DNA of 64,000 bases from Guadua angustifolia (Eukaryota; Streptophyta; Magnoliopsida; Poales; Poaceae). Position numbers and translations under genes: made by a program. This document shows, piece after piece, positions 22,440-34,217 of the stretch; the first letter of the stretch is position 1; every line of letters starts with the position of its first letter. Location of the stretch: assembly GCA_036346375.1 (NCBI GenBank), contig CM070520.1:18204852-18268851 (forward strand). Reading direction: 5' to 3'. The notes below the pieces were generated by a model. It worked only from the letters and a program-made list of their open reading frames with translations, was not told the origin of the DNA and did no database searches.

Positions 22440-23080
22440 CTGATCGTTGCTGGGGTTGGTTTCTTGGCTGCTCTGATCGTTGCTTGGGGATCAGGACGGA
22501 GGCAGAGGCCAAGTTCGAGTGAACTTGACGACTCGCTCACGCTGGCGGAGTGCGATCCGGCCGTCAGTTCCTCCTCATGATTCGTGGGGTAGCGTGGAGG
22601 GTGGGGATCCGGTTGGGGCTTCGTGCAGTTGGGGAGGGAGGGCGACCCCGAGCGGAACAGGTGTACTCATTTATCCAGTTTTTCTGAAGTTTTCTCACAT
22701 AAAGGTTTTTAATGAGGCAACTAGTGCAACATAGCATACGAGTGTGATGTGCTCTTTTCTCCATCTCCTTTTTCCCACTGGGTTTTTGAGTGGAGTTTTT
22801 AACGAGACATATGCATTACGCGGTATTCGACCAAGAGGGAGTGTTGTGAGATAAGGAAACCTAAACCAATATGGTTAGGACTCTATCTCTTCCTAATGTG
22901 GTCGAATCCGAACTCTCTCTCTCACCGCTATATATATTGGGTACCCCCTCATTGTAATCTATTGAATCAATAAAGCGAGAGAGACTTCCACCTATATTCT
23001 GCGCTCTTGTGTTCTTGCTCTCCATTGTTCTTGTTCATGTGCCATTGATTCAAGTGCGTGGTCGACGACGTTTTACAACA
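22440..23080 (+). mobile_element. 3' end and LTR of a small LTR retrotransposon (copia-like)
   Basis: CAAGAGGGAG at about 22832-22841 looks like a polypurine tract next to an LTR starting TGTTGTGAGATAAGG at 22842 and ending TTTTACAACA at 23080 (239 bp). The LTR has a TATATATA box near 22928 and an AATAAAG signal near 22969. The upstream part (22440-22831) has no clear coding domain; GTTTTTAATGAGGCAAC-like text is common in copia 3' regions. The 5' half is missing. Confidence 0.6.
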
Positions 23081-23450
23081 GAAAGTACATGAATATTCTT
23101 TCTTACACAACATATGAAATAATTCAACACAACAAAAATGAATAAATAAATATATATTATCTTTGAGTCTTAAAAATTTGGTTGACGAATATACATTTTG
23201 GGTCCCCGTCGGGGTCCCCCCGTAGGGAAAAATCCGCCATATCCCCGTCCCCGCCATCCCCAACGGGGAATGGATTTCCCCATATCCATCCCTACGGGAA
23301 CAAAACATCCTCATCCCCGCCCCCTAATAGGGGAATTCCCCGCTGGAGAATGGGGAATGGGGCCCCATTGCCATCCCTAAACAAGGATGACAAAAACTCA
23401 CCTTGGGTTTGACCAATATCATGAGGCAAAAAGAAATGTATATAGGATAT
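23081..23450. repeat. Short non-coding stretch with a G/C-run repeat
   Basis: Bases 23198-23395 are dominated by CCCC and GGGG runs with paired motifs (GGGGAAT and ATTCCCC), an imperfect palindrome found in dispersed grass repeats. The frames through it are compositional artefacts. The rest is AT-rich. Confidence 0.45.
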
Positions 23451-24064
23451 TGTTGAGATTTGTCCAATCTTTATATGTACTCGGGAGTCAGTAAGTTTTG
23501 CTAGGGGCTGCTATTGACTATTGGTCGAATGCTCGATGGTTGAGTAGGTGTACCTGATAGTCGAGTAGGAGTACTCGATGATCCATAGGGGTACTCTAGT
23601 CATGTCCGAGTGCACGTGAACCTATAGGTCGCACACTTAAGAGGCTGTAACCAATTCGGATAGGGATTCGAGTTGTAATGGGCTTAGAGTTCCTAATGGG
23701 TTTTACAGGTTGAAACATGTTATGGGACATCTATATAAAGGGAGGTGGTGCTGGCTTTTGGAAAGTAATACAATAGGAATTCAGAATTCCTGAAATCCTC
23801 GCCACCACCCCTCCTTCGCCTAGAACCGTGTAGCGGTGGTAGCACACCGACGAGTGGTGTTCCTGCCTCTGTACATATGGATACCTTGAAGGCATTGCTG
23901 CGAAGCTTCAACGCTCGGATGATCTGCAACCTATGACAATCATAAGGAGCGGTTGGAGAAAGTGCGAGGCTAGTACGACTACATTTGCACCACCGCTCTA
24001 CATCGACTCTACTTTCGCTATGGGACTACGCGTCTAGTGGTACTTCTGTGATCTATAATTTACA
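23451..24064 (+). mobile_element. Isolated LTR (614 bp) of an LTR retrotransposon
   Basis: Starts TGTTGAGATTTGTCC and ends ATAATTTACA, with a TATA box (CTATATAAAGG, about 23730). The bases after it (GTGGTTCATTGGC) may be a decayed primer site. No partner LTR or matching target duplication is visible in the window, so it is the remnant of a larger element. Confidence 0.55.
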
Positions 24065-25899
24065 GTGGTTCATTGGCTACACGATAGAAAATTTTGATTT
24101 TTCGCTAGAGTAGCCTACCTGTTCCCCTTCACTTTGTACGCCATGCACGTCTTCCTCTCGGTTCCTCCTGGCGACAAGTTCGGCCGGCCTCTAGGGTTCA
24201 ATGGGCGCAATCACGGAGTGCCCAAACATACCACCTAGGGCTCGTTCCGTAGAGCGGATTCATTTACTCCATTGATTCTGAACTTTGTAAAAGGTTCATG
24301 AGCCAACTTCTTGAGCAATGTCTGACAAGAACAAAAAACACGAAAACAAGGCTCCCTAAAGGCATAAACTCACTGATATCCATGAAGATTGGATAGTTTA
24401 TGCCACGATCAGGCTTCATAGGGGGCATAACGTGCCTAGCTTCACTCTACACTCAGCATTTCAGTGGTAGGCTGTTGTGTGCAAATCTGATACACACAAA
24501 GTGCTTGATTAGATAGTGGTGCTGTCAAGACGTCAATCATTTGATTATTTTTAAAGAATGACTACTTTTGGACCGTTAAACACTTTAGGATTTGTCATCG
24601 CTCATGAACCAAACAGAGGGCCTTTGAGCCATTAACATCAGCGAGGGTAAGGGCTTCGAGGTCCCAAAAATGGAGAGTGGCAATTACAGATGTTGACATG
24701 TATAATTGTGTGAAAATTGTTCCCTGTTGATCGCCACCCAGGAGGGCCTAAGATTGAATGCAGCGCCCTGCCGGCAGCTCCTGACCTCTGTTCCTATGGA
24801 TAGGGGGAAAGAAGGGTGACTTTGGACCCCAAACTCTTCCACAACACCCTTTATAGTGTTACAAGGAGAGAATGAGAGATTACAATGCTAACGCTATAAA
24901 GGTCCTACGGTGATGAGAGATTACAATGCTAACGCTATAAAGGTCCTACGGTTATGGTGCTTCACAATCTTTTTCTATAACACCGTGGTCTAAAATATAT
25001 TCAAAGTCTAGTCCATGTGTATAGTGTCCTACTAATTTAAATAAAGTTCATAAAGGACTTCATTCTTCATGTGCATAACAACTATCGCGTCTAAAAGAGA
25101 AATGATGCAAAAAATAGTTTTAAAATACTTCTAGGGTCATACCCTAATAATGACAGAAAAATGATCACATAATCATGTAAAGTGCAGTCGCAAACCTAAA
25201 ACGAAGTTTGATCGCTTATAACGTAAACTTTAATACTATATAAGCTATTTTAGCAATGAATAAAGCATCTCGTCTAAATACTAAAATTTATAAAATCAGC
25301 ATAGAAATGCTCTCCAAGGTAAAGACTATCCTATTCTAAAGAAATAATCTCATTTCATCATGCTTTGCGTATAATTTCTATTAGCAAAATATCCCTAATT
25401 ATTATGATATCTGAAATCCATAATATAAATAAATGAACTTAACAACAAATAAGAAATCAATAATTAATATATTTGTATCACCAGAACCTTCTTAAAAACA
25501 TTAAGTATTTAATCAGTAACCTAAACCTAACAAATCTAACATATATGAAACTACTCATCATGCAAAATCACTTAAGGTTAAGTAATATTCACACATAACA
25601 TACTACCTGATAACTTAATCCTAATTTTATTAATCTAAATAACTTTATCCTCTTGAATTCAAAATTATAAATACAAGAATACATAATTTTAGCCTCTTAA
25701 ATTTGTAAGACAAGAATAGATAATTTATAAAGGAAACCGTGCATCGCTCAACCTAAAAGTTGTTGACAATATGTATGTATGTATATACATATATAATCAA
25801 TTAAAAACATAAGAACGTGAAATCATACAACCCAAACCCTAAATTATGCATGTTTTCTATAGTAAGTATTTATTTAGTTTTCTATCTATATTCTTTTAC
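24065..25899. other. AT-rich non-coding DNA, no recognised gene
   Basis: No open frame of note and no domain. It contains one short tandem duplication (24872-24953) and several CCTTTATAG-like short motifs. It may include decayed retroelement sequence that I cannot assign. Confidence 0.5.
24872..24953 (+). repeat. 41-bp tandem duplication
   Basis: Two copies of a 41-bp unit beginning ATGAGAGATTACAATGC at 24872 and 24913, essentially identical. The near identity implies a recent local duplication or a replication or assembly slip. Confidence 0.85.
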
Positions 25900-27641
25900 C
25901 CTTATTGAAGTTTGTTATTTGCTATATTTCCGTTGAGCGACGTGTAGAATCCAATGTCATTAATTCCATCGTCGACAATGTCAACCGCGACCATAACTTT
26001 ATCATAAACAATAATTAAGCAAGGCAAGCATCCCCTTTGATCATATTGATCCCAATATTTAATTTTTGTTTTGTTTATCAAATTATTTCATGCATGCGCT
26101 TATTTTCTGTAAATTCGCTATTTTGTGGTACTAGTAGTTACACCTATTATTTCATGGGACTTCCTTGATAAGTATGGACATGTGAACCTTGATAACCATA
26201 GAATAGGGGTAGACAATACATAATATCAACATGGGTATATGTGATTACATATTAACCATAAATTGGGACAATCAGATTAAAGTGCTTTTTGAGAATTTAA
26301 AAATGTTGGATTTGATATTGATGGAGGTTGGTATTTTGGCTAAAAACCCAAAATAAAACTATGGTTTTGACACGAGTATGTATTGGCAATTGGCAATAGC
26401 CGATTGTACAAGAGATGGACTTGTACGTAGTGTAAGGGGAGATTCTTGCCTAAGTCGGATTAAGGACCGAACTATGGATTATTTTTAAGCCAAGAAATCG
26501 TACAACCACAAGTGCTGGTGTGAGACAGTTTTAATCTATTAAGTTACTTAGATATGGCTTTGCACTTTGAAAGGTTGAAATAGCATAGGCATTCTGACTA
26601 GGTCTGCTTATAGGGTTTTTACATACCAATTCAACGGTGCATGCCTTACTATTGAGAGAAACATTTTGACAAGGATGGACTGTCAGAATTGTGGTGTAAA
26701 TTACTATGTAAATGATAGGGATTTACTGCCATGTCTTGGGTGTGTGTTTCTTCCACCATTGCAGGGGTTAACACCAGTAGGCTGGTGCAAAGTCAGATCT
26801 ATGTAATGTAACGGTTATGTTATTATCTCTCTGTGGCACACTAAAGGAGGTGTACTAATGGCTTGCACAAAGAGTTGATCATTTCTTGTGGGTAAAGCTG
26901 TACACCTCTATAGAGTGTAAATCTAATCGATTAGCCGTACCCGCGGTCAAGGGCACTTGGTAAAGTCATCATATAGTTAGATATTTTTATTATTTTCAAA
27001 ATAGCTTAGTTTCATCTGTTATGCCTTGTTTTGGCAAAGAATGGTGTTAGTAGATATTTGTCGTCTTGATGCTCACGTCATAGAGGACCATGAGTTATTA
27101 TTTATGCTCTACTTGTTACTTTCATATCAATTAAACCTGCTTTTATATATTCTATTTTTAAATTACAAATTGATTTATATATTCAATGTTGCTTTATGCA
27201 AATTAACCATAGAAGCTTCCTTTATGGCTTGTATTATTGTATTTTGTAAATATCATCTTAAGTCTTGCTAAGAATGAAAGTACTCAATCTTACTTAATAT
27301 GTTGTTTTAGGTGCAAAAAGAAAGCAATGCTCCAAAGATTACTTTTTGTCACAAGACATGAAAACATTAATGAATCGATCTTTCTAGGGATTATGCCTTA
27401 TTAGTTGTCTGAGGGTTGGATGGACATACTACAAGACTTCGCTTCTTCTGCTGCTATATACTTTGACTTGTTGCTACACCCCAATCAAAAGCATGTAATG
27501 TATATCACACAATAGTGCATTATTTGTTGAAACGTCCAGTACATTAATCGTTGAAATGCTTAGGGATGAAGTCAATGAGCCGCGCAAATAAACTGAGCAA
27601 ACTTGCTTCTGTTACTTTAACCAACTGTTACCTGTAACGTC
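25900..27641 (+). mobile_element. Diverged Tekay/Del-type LTR fragment
   Basis: Collinear with the second half of the element C LTR (46300-47900): CAAGCATCCCCTTTGATCATATTG matches near 26020; GATTAAGGACCG, GGTGTACTAATGGCTTGCAC, GTAGCCGTACCCGCGG and GCTTTATGCAAATTAACC follow in the same order up to about 27250. Similarity is far lower than between the two C LTRs, so it is an older relative. It is cut by element A at 27641; its continuation may begin at 34213. Confidence 0.6.
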
Positions 27642-28158
27642 TGTGGAAGTCGCGTGACTAGGAGTCTAATTGGCGGGCCAAATTGACCAGCCCATGAAGA
27701 TAGGCCGAGCCCACCTGGCAAAAGGGAGGGTTCTAGAAGGAGCAGGACGGTGTCTTTGAAAGGAGGAGCGGAACATGGGCGCCAGAGCAGTGGGTAGCAG
27801 CTGCGCCTCTGCAACAAGCGACACCGCTCTGCATGGTACTGTGTTTTGTCGAACGCTACAGGACGGTCTTCCCTGCCATCTCCAACGACTCCCGCCGCTC
27901 TGTCGACTGGCTGCGCCCAGCAACTCCCCTGCCGTGCCCAGGGGATGCCCCGGCCGGTGCATATAGAGAGAGAGGGTCCCTTGTAAAGAAGAACATCGAT
28001 ACACTCGCAGTAACAACGAGAGCAGGACTAGGGTATTATCTCCATTGGAGAGCCCGAACCTGGGTAAAAAACCTTCTAGTGTTCTGCTTTACCAACGGGC
28101 CAAGATCTTCTGCCTTCCCCCACTCCCTCTTCTTCATTGTCGGTAATAACCATCGGCG
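27642..28158 (+). repeat. Element A 5' LTR
   Basis: About 517 bp, partner of 33695-34212. It contains GTGCATATAGAGAGAGAGG near 27956 and GGTATTATCTCCATTGGAG further on. Its last bases (CATCGGCGG) differ from the CATCGACA end of the 3' copy. Confidence 0.9.
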
Positions 28159-28180
28159 GTTAGCGCGCCCGGTAGGGGGC
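28159..28180 (+). other. Element A primer binding site
   Basis: GTTAGCGCGCCCGGTAGGGG follows the LTR and resembles the TGGCGCGCCxGGTAGGGGG primer site found in many grass gypsy elements. Confidence 0.65.
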
Positions 28181-28203
28181 GTGAAGATCACCCTCTTGGG
28201 CCG

Positions 28204-29691
28204 ATGGCACCTCTCAGCGAAATCACCATCTCTTTTGCTCCCGCCGGACTTTTTCGCCGGAGCCTCGACTTCATCACCGGCAACCGGCAAAGTCGGCTCT
28301 CACCGAGCTCGGGCGGATCGAAGGGCAACATGGCGGTTCGTGCCCAAGAAGCCTTTCGCGGAGTTTTCGCGATTGAAGACGATCGGATGACACCTGCATC
28401 GGCAAAGATCGTGGACCGGCGAGGCGGATCGCCAACGTCGCGCGGCGCGAAAGAAGCGCGCAAGTCCCTCGGCATCGGCGCAACGTCAGCGAAGAGTTCT
28501 GCAGCGAAGAGGGAGATCGGTTGATCTTTCACGCCGCAAACAAAACATCGCCGCCTCCAAAACGCCGCTGACACCCTTGGGCGATTCTCGGCCAGACAGA
28601 TATGACCCGATCGTGGCTCAAGTGAAAGCCATGGTGACGGCGGCGGTCCAAAAAAACCAAGAGGCGCCCATGGAAAGACACTCCGTATCAGCGCGGCTAC
28701 TCGGTAGCGATGGTCGGTTGCGCGCAAAGCCGACCCAGAGGCGATCGGTGGAGCTCTGTCGATGCGAGACGCCGCCGAGCCTCAGCAAGAGATCTCGCGT
28801 CGATCTTACCGCAAGACGCCGCGATCGGGCGGAGGAGAGAGGCGCGTGAGGGCAATCTGGCGCTTCGGCATTAATTCTGACGGCGCGTCGTCGCGGTGGC
28901 GGCGTGAGGATCACGCCGGCCGTGGGAGCCCGCGATCGTCGGGCCGAGAGTGACAACGGGAACCCCCGGGGTAGGACCCCCTCGTGCCGGTCGCCTCGGC
29001 GGCGCAGCTGTGGGCCTATTGATGGGGTTCGCGCTTTCACGCCCCGGCTCCGCCGAGTGGTGTGGCCCGACGGCTTCAATCCTAGGGGCATCGTTAAGTT
29101 CGACGGCGAGAGACCACGAGGCATGGTCTGCGGTATCGCCCTCGCCATCAAAGCGGCGGGTGACGAGCGTGATGGCTAATTACTGCGGTCACGCTTCGCT
29201 CCATCGGCACAAGCTTGGCTCACGGGACTCGGCGGTTCCATAGATTCTGGGGTGATCTCTGTGAGCAGTTTATCTCGAACTTCGAGGGCACTTTCGAAGG
29301 ACCTAGGACGGCGTGGGACCTATATCAGCTTCACCAGAAGAAGAGTGAGTCTCTGCGAGAGTTCATCCGGCGCTTCATGCAGAAGAAGAATACTGTTCGT
29401 GATGTTTCCGAGGCGGTTGTTATAGCCGCCTTCCAGAAAGGAGTCGGCGACCCCGACTTGATCAAGAAAATGTCTCAAGACCACCGGCCACCGTCGAAGA
29501 TGTTCGCTCTGGCGGATCGCTATGCCACCTCGGGCGCCTGGCGGAGCGCGGGAGGACCGCCATGCCAGAAGGACAAGAAGGACCACGCCGAGTCCTCGAG
29601 CCAAAGGGCGAAGCGCGGACCCGGAGAGCTGGTCGCGGCGGCTGAACGCGCCCGTCCGCGGGTCCGCGAGGCGGCGGCTACGATGAAGTAA
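28204..29691 (+). pseudogene. Element A gag
   Basis: The recognisable part is 29215-29691, with EQFISNFEGTFEGPRTAWDLYQL, SESLREFIRRFMQKKN, VIAAFQKGV and a basic tail, matching the retrotransposon gag domain of Tat elements. Upstream frames (from ATG 28204) are basic and low in conservation. Several frame changes separate the parts. Gag builds the particle that packages element RNA. Confidence 0.75.
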
Positions 29692-29949
29692 TGGGCGCCA
29701 TATGCCCTTTCCACCCGAAAGGCACGACCAGGATCTACACCCTTAAGAGATTTGCAGAAAGAGCCGCAGGCGCAACAGGGCAAAGGCGAGGCGAGAAGAA
29801 GCAAGGCCCGCCCGAGGAAGACGGAGGCGGCTATCAAGTGACCGAAGCGAGCTCAACTACATATTCGGGGCTCGGCGATCTGAGTCAAGCGGAAGCAAAA
29901 GCTTACCGCTCGGGAGATCAATGCGATAACGCCGGCCACGCCCCGATAC

Positions 29950-30480
29950 TTGAGGTGGTCCGAGACCCCGATCAAGTTCGATCATTCGGATCACCCCGAC
30001 TGCGTTCCCTTCCTTGGAAGGTATCCTCTCGTCCTGGACCTGTCATCTGTGCGTCGAGGCTCAAGAGGGTACTGGTCGACGGGGAGGCGGGCTCAACGTC
30101 CTTTTCTCCAAGACCTTTGATGATATGAAGATTCCACGCTCCGAGCTAAAGCGGGGATCGTCACCGTTCCACGGGGTGATCCCGGGGACGTCGACAATGC
30201 CGCTTGGGCAAATCACGCTCCGTAACGTTCGGAGCCAAGGAGAACTACCGGACGGAGTACCTAAACTTCGAGGTGGTTGATTTGAGGCGGCATACCATGC
30301 CATCTTGGGAAGGCGGGGTGGCGAGTTCATGGTCGTCCCTCACTATGCATACCTCGCTCTCAAGATCTGCGGGTCCAAACGGTGTCATCACCATGCGGGG
30401 GGCGTCAAGCAATCCTTCGCGTCTGACAGGAGAAATGCGACTGGCGAAAACCTTGGTGGTTTAATTTGGCCGAGATGATC
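29950..30480 (+). pseudogene. Element A protease remnant
   Basis: Fragments such as DMKIPRSELKRGSSPFHGVIPG and, in another frame, DGVPKLRG correspond to the region following the active site of Tat proteases. The catalytic segment near 30060-30110 is frame-shifted. I call it a remnant from order and residual similarity. Confidence 0.55.
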
Positions 30481-30889
30481 AAGCAAGCGGCGGCCCTCCC
30501 ACGAGCGAAGACGATGTTCCGACCGAAAGCAAATCAAGTCGACATGAAGCCCGGCGAGGAGTCAAGCGTGTGATCCTCGACCCGTCAACTCGGCGCAAGC
30601 ACTGATTAAATTGGGCTCGATCCCAAATAGGAAGAGGCGCTCGTCACTTTTCTTGGGGCAAGCAGGACATCTTCGCTGAAACCGTCCGATATGCGGTGTC
30701 CCTAGGGAGGTGATCGAGCATTCACTCAACGCAGGTAAAGAAGCTAAACTGCAGGCAGCGGCTCGGGAGGTTCGCGCAAGATCGCCATGACGCCATCGAG
30801 AGGAGATCACCAAGCTTCACGGCTAAATTCATAAAAAAGTTTATCATCGGTGGTTGGCGAATCCGGTCCTTGTATGCATAAGAAAAATA

Positions 30890-32121
30890 AAAGTTGGCGC
30901 ATGTGTGTTGACTACACAGATCTCAACAAAGCGTGCCCAAAGGACCCCTTTGGTTTACCTCGCATAGACCGGTGGTAGACTCCACCGCCGTGTGAACTCT
31001 GAGTTTCTTGGATGCGTATCGGTATCACCAAATCCGGTTGAAGGAAGAAGATCGCATCAAGGCGTCCTTCATCACGCCATTCGGCGTATTGCTATGTCAC
31101 GATGCCATTCGGTTGAAAATTGGCGCGACTTACGGTAGCGCCATTGGCATTACTTTCACACCTTTCGGACGCAACGTGGAGGCGTCGTGGGCGATGTCGT
31201 GGTCAAGACCGGGTGAAGGAAGACCTCACCGCCGACCTAGCCGAGACATTCGAAAGCTTACGAGCCTTCCGGATGAAGCTCAACCCGGAAAAATGTGTCT
31301 TCGGGGCTCCCTCCGGAAAACTGCTCGGATTCATCATATCATACCGCGGCATTGAAGCAAACCTCGAGAAAATCAACACCATCCTCAAGATGAAGCCGCC
31401 GACTTGCCAAAAAGACGTCCAAAAACTCATGGGTTGTATGGTGGCACTCGGCCGGTTCATCTCCCGCTTAGGCAGTCGGGGAATGCCATTCTTCAAACTC
31501 TTGAAAAAACAAGACGACTTTCAATGGACCCCTGAAGCACAACAAGCCTTCGAAGACCTAAAGTCGCTCCTAACCACTCCTCCGGTTTTGGTCGCGCCAA
31601 CACCAGGAGAGCCGCTCCTGCTTTACATAGCGGCCGCGACTCACGTGGTCAGCGCGGCGATTGTGGTAGAAAGGGAGGAGGAAGGGCGCTTGCAGAGGGT
31701 TCAACGTCCGGTTTACTTCGTCAGCGAAGTATTGGGCGAGTCTAAGAGGCGGTACCCACAAGTGCAAAAACTTCTGTACGCGGTGCTGCTAACCTCTCGG
31801 AAGCTCAAGCATTATTTTCAAGAACATCCCGTCTCGGTGATAACATCTTTTCCGATTGGAGAAATACTGCACAATCGGGAATCCACTGGCAGAATCGCCA
31901 AATGGGCGGTCGAGCTCGGCGCATTTGAAATCTCCTTCAAGCCCCGGACGGCCGTCAAATCTCAAGCGCTGGCCGACTTCGTTGCCGAATGGATCGAGAC
32001 GCAAGAGACCGCGGTCCAAGAAGGGGACACTCTCAGGGGCTCTCCGGAGAAGGACGGAAGGCAAGGCACGAGGTTGGCACAAGAGAACCACTCAGCGGTG
32101 CCACCCTTGTTTGAGGTCTGA
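30890..32121 (+). pseudogene. Element A reverse transcriptase and RNase H remnant
   Basis: RT landmarks: MCVDYTDLNKACPKDPFGLP (30901-30960), MDAYRYHQIRL, SFITPFG, then a disrupted catalytic region near 31175-31205 (small deletion and substitution at the Asp pair). A long frame, 31120-32121, continues with LNPEKCVFGAPSGKLLGF, FQWTPEAQQAFEDLK, the RNase H region (LLLYIAAATHVVSAAIV, HYFQEHPVSV) and ALADFVAEW. The frame ends before any second RNase H or integrase. The active site is broken, so the copy is inactive. Confidence 0.85.
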
Positions 32122-33114
32122 AGGGATGGCGAAATAGATCTTCCTCGCCCGTCCCTCGGTGGCCGGCGCTAACCGCCTTGGCGAGCTCACCGCCGGAAAG
32201 GGCTTGAGAAGGAAAAGGTGTTGGAAGAGGTTGAAATGCGGCGAATCCCAAGATCGCCTCAGAGATGGATGAAGACAATGATGTGAAGGATGGAATTGGG
32301 GTTCGGTGAACCAATCCGACTCCGTAGTAGGAAAGGAGTCCACGGAAGAAGCTGCCGGCCGGAAGCCCAAATCCGCGCTGGAAGAAGGACTCGAAGACGA
32401 CGATTTCCTCGCAGCGAGGGGTGGGGTAGAATTCACCGCAAGCCGGTAGTGATCGAGTCGCAGTGCATCACTCCCATGGTAACCATCGCATCCAAATCGC
32501 CTCGTCGGCGTGGAAGGGACCCAATCGTGGGCGAGGGCCATGGCGGGTCTCTGGGGTGGCGGATTCGGCATTCCCGGGACGACATCGCGCACAAGGAGCG
32601 AAAAGCGGCGGCGGCTAACCCTAGCGACCGAGCTCGCGGGAGGACGATGGGTTTCGGAGCGAAGAAGAGGCGAGGAGCGAGAATGGGTTAATCTGTGCGG
32701 CTCCCGAGCTATAAAGGCGACAATTCTCGCCGGAGGTAGGGCCGTCGCTACTAAGTTTGACCGGGGCGACTCGTCCGATTGGCTCGCACCCATAGCGCGT
32801 CCCATGCCGGATCGTATATCTTTGGATCTTTGTGAAGACGGAATCAAATATTGGGTCACCAGACCCGAATCCAAGGTACGCTCCATGATGAGCCGCCGCC
32901 CGTACATGTCTGGTACCAATCGCCAAGAGCCAAATGGTGGCGCGCTCCATGACGAACCCACGCTATGCCCGGCATGATGACCGGGTGTAGGCGTCTGAGA
33001 CCTAAATCCAAGGTACGCTCCATGATGAGCTGACTGCCGTACATGTACGGGTACCAATCGGCCAAGAGCCAGATGGTGGCGCGCTCCATGATGAGCCACG
33101 CTATGCCTCGGCAT
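32092..33114 (-). other. Antisense open frame in element A (unproven)
   Basis: A 340-codon minus-strand frame starts with an ATG at 33114 inside the tandem array. A more gene-like start is the ATG at 32571 (about 160 codons left), preceded by a pyrimidine-rich, leader-like stretch at 32600-32690 (read in reverse: CTCGCCTCTTCTTCGCTCCG). Antisense ORFs between pol and the 3' LTR are a known trait of Tat elements, but this one shows no domain and its composition is Ser/Pro rich. It may be only an open frame. Confidence 0.35.
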
Positions 33115-33543
33115 GACCGGGTGTAGGCGTCACCAGACCCAAATTCAAGGTACGCTCCATGATGAGCCGACTGTCGTACATGTATGGGTACCAATCGGCC
33201 AAGAGCCAGATGGTGGCGCGCTCCATGATGAGCCACGCTATGCCCCGGCATGACCGGGTGTAGGCGTCACTGCACTCCAAATCAAATACGCTCCATGATG
33301 AGCCGATGCGCCGACATGTACGGTACCAATCGGCCAAGAGCCAAATGGTGGCGCGCTCCATGACGAGCCACGCTATGCCCCGGCATGACCGGGTGTAGGC
33401 GTCAACAGATCCGAATCCAAGGTATGCTCCGTAAGGAGCCGACTGCCATGCATACACGGCTACCACTCGGCCGAGGGCCAAATGGTGGCGAGCCCCATGG
33501 CGAGCCACGCTGAGTTCCGGCATGACCGGGTGCAGACGTCTTC
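32853..33543 (+). repeat. 137-bp tandem array in element A
   Basis: Five units; the anchor CAAGGTACGCTCCATGATGA or its variants starts at 32872, 33009, 33146, 33283 and 33418, giving periods of 137, 137, 137 and 135. Each unit also has GGTGGCGCGCTCCATGA and GGCATGACCGGGTGTAGGCG. The period is not a multiple of three, so antisense frames through it change phase each unit, which argues against selection for a repeat protein. Tat and Ogre elements are known to carry such arrays near the 3' LTR. Confidence 0.95.
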
Positions 33544-33694
33544 CTGCTAAACCCGGGAGCGTACGGTAAAGCTGCCGAGGAAATTGAGTCCATCGCGACC
33601 TTCCCGTCAACACACCCAGCGGCGAGAAATAGCCACCGCGGGCGAGGGGCAAACCCACGTAGGACGGCTCGGTCTCGAAGCACTCGGGGGCTAC

Positions 33695-34212
33695 TGTGGA
33701 AGTCGCGTGACTAGGAGTCTAATTGGCGGGCCAAATTGACCAGCCCATGAAGATAGGCCGAGCCCACCTGGAAAAAGGGAGGGGGTTCTAGAAGGAGGCT
33801 GACGGGTGCAGAGAAAGGAGGAGCGGGAACCGCGGGCGCCAGGAGCAGGTGGGTAGCAGCTGCGCCTCTGCAACGAGCGACACCGCTCTGCATGATACTG
33901 TGTTTTGTCGAACGCTACAGGACGGTCTTCCCTGCCATCTCCAACGACTCCGCCGCTCATTAAGCGGTGCGCTTAGCAACTCCCCTGCAGTGCCCGAGGA
34001 TGCCTACGGCATGCATATATAGAGAGAGGGTCCCTTGTAAAGAAGAACATCGATACACTCGCAGTAACAATGAGAGCAGGACTAGGGTATTATCTCCATT
34101 GGAGAGCCCGAACCTGGGTAAAAAACCTTCTAGTGTTCTGCTTTACCATCGGGCCAAGATCTTCTGCCTTCCCCCACTCCCTCTTCTTCATTGTCGGTAA
34201 TAACCATCGACA
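33695..34212 (+). repeat. Element A 3' LTR
   Basis: 518 bp, ends CATCGACA. Preceded by CACTCGGGGGCTAC, the usual purine tract for these elements. Differs from the 5' copy by many small indels. Confidence 0.9.
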
Positions 34213-34217
34213 ACGTC

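Larger units (their letters stand above)
27642..34212 (+). mobile_element. Element A: Tat-lineage Ty3/gypsy retrotransposon with a tandem array
   Basis: LTRs 27642-28158 and 33695-34212 begin TGTGGAAGTCGCG; the element is flanked by ACGTC duplications (27637-27641 and 34213-34217). Internal order: primer site, gag, decayed protease, RT and RNase H, then a non-coding 3' region with an antisense frame and a 137-bp tandem array, and a CTCGGGGGCTAC tract before the 3' LTR. Integrase and the second RNase H are not found, so a deletion probably removed the end of pol. The motifs CVDYTDLNKACPKDPF and FKPRTAVKSQALADF identify the Tat lineage. Confidence 0.9.

Noticed and set aside
24885..24955. CTATAAAGGTCCTACGGT resembles the conserved large-subunit rRNA segment cut by I-CeuI-type homing endonucleases
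   Set aside because: The match is short and interrupted, flanks show no rRNA similarity, and no endonuclease gene is present.
28188..29151. Minus-strand frames of about 178 codons in element A
   Set aside because: Antisense of the basic, GC-rich gag N-terminus, without domain or leader.
32853..33543. Possible CRISPR-like or protein-repeat array
   Set aside because: Units are contiguous with no spacers, the genome is a plant, and the 137-bp period changes reading frame each unit; it is a tandem array in a retroelement.
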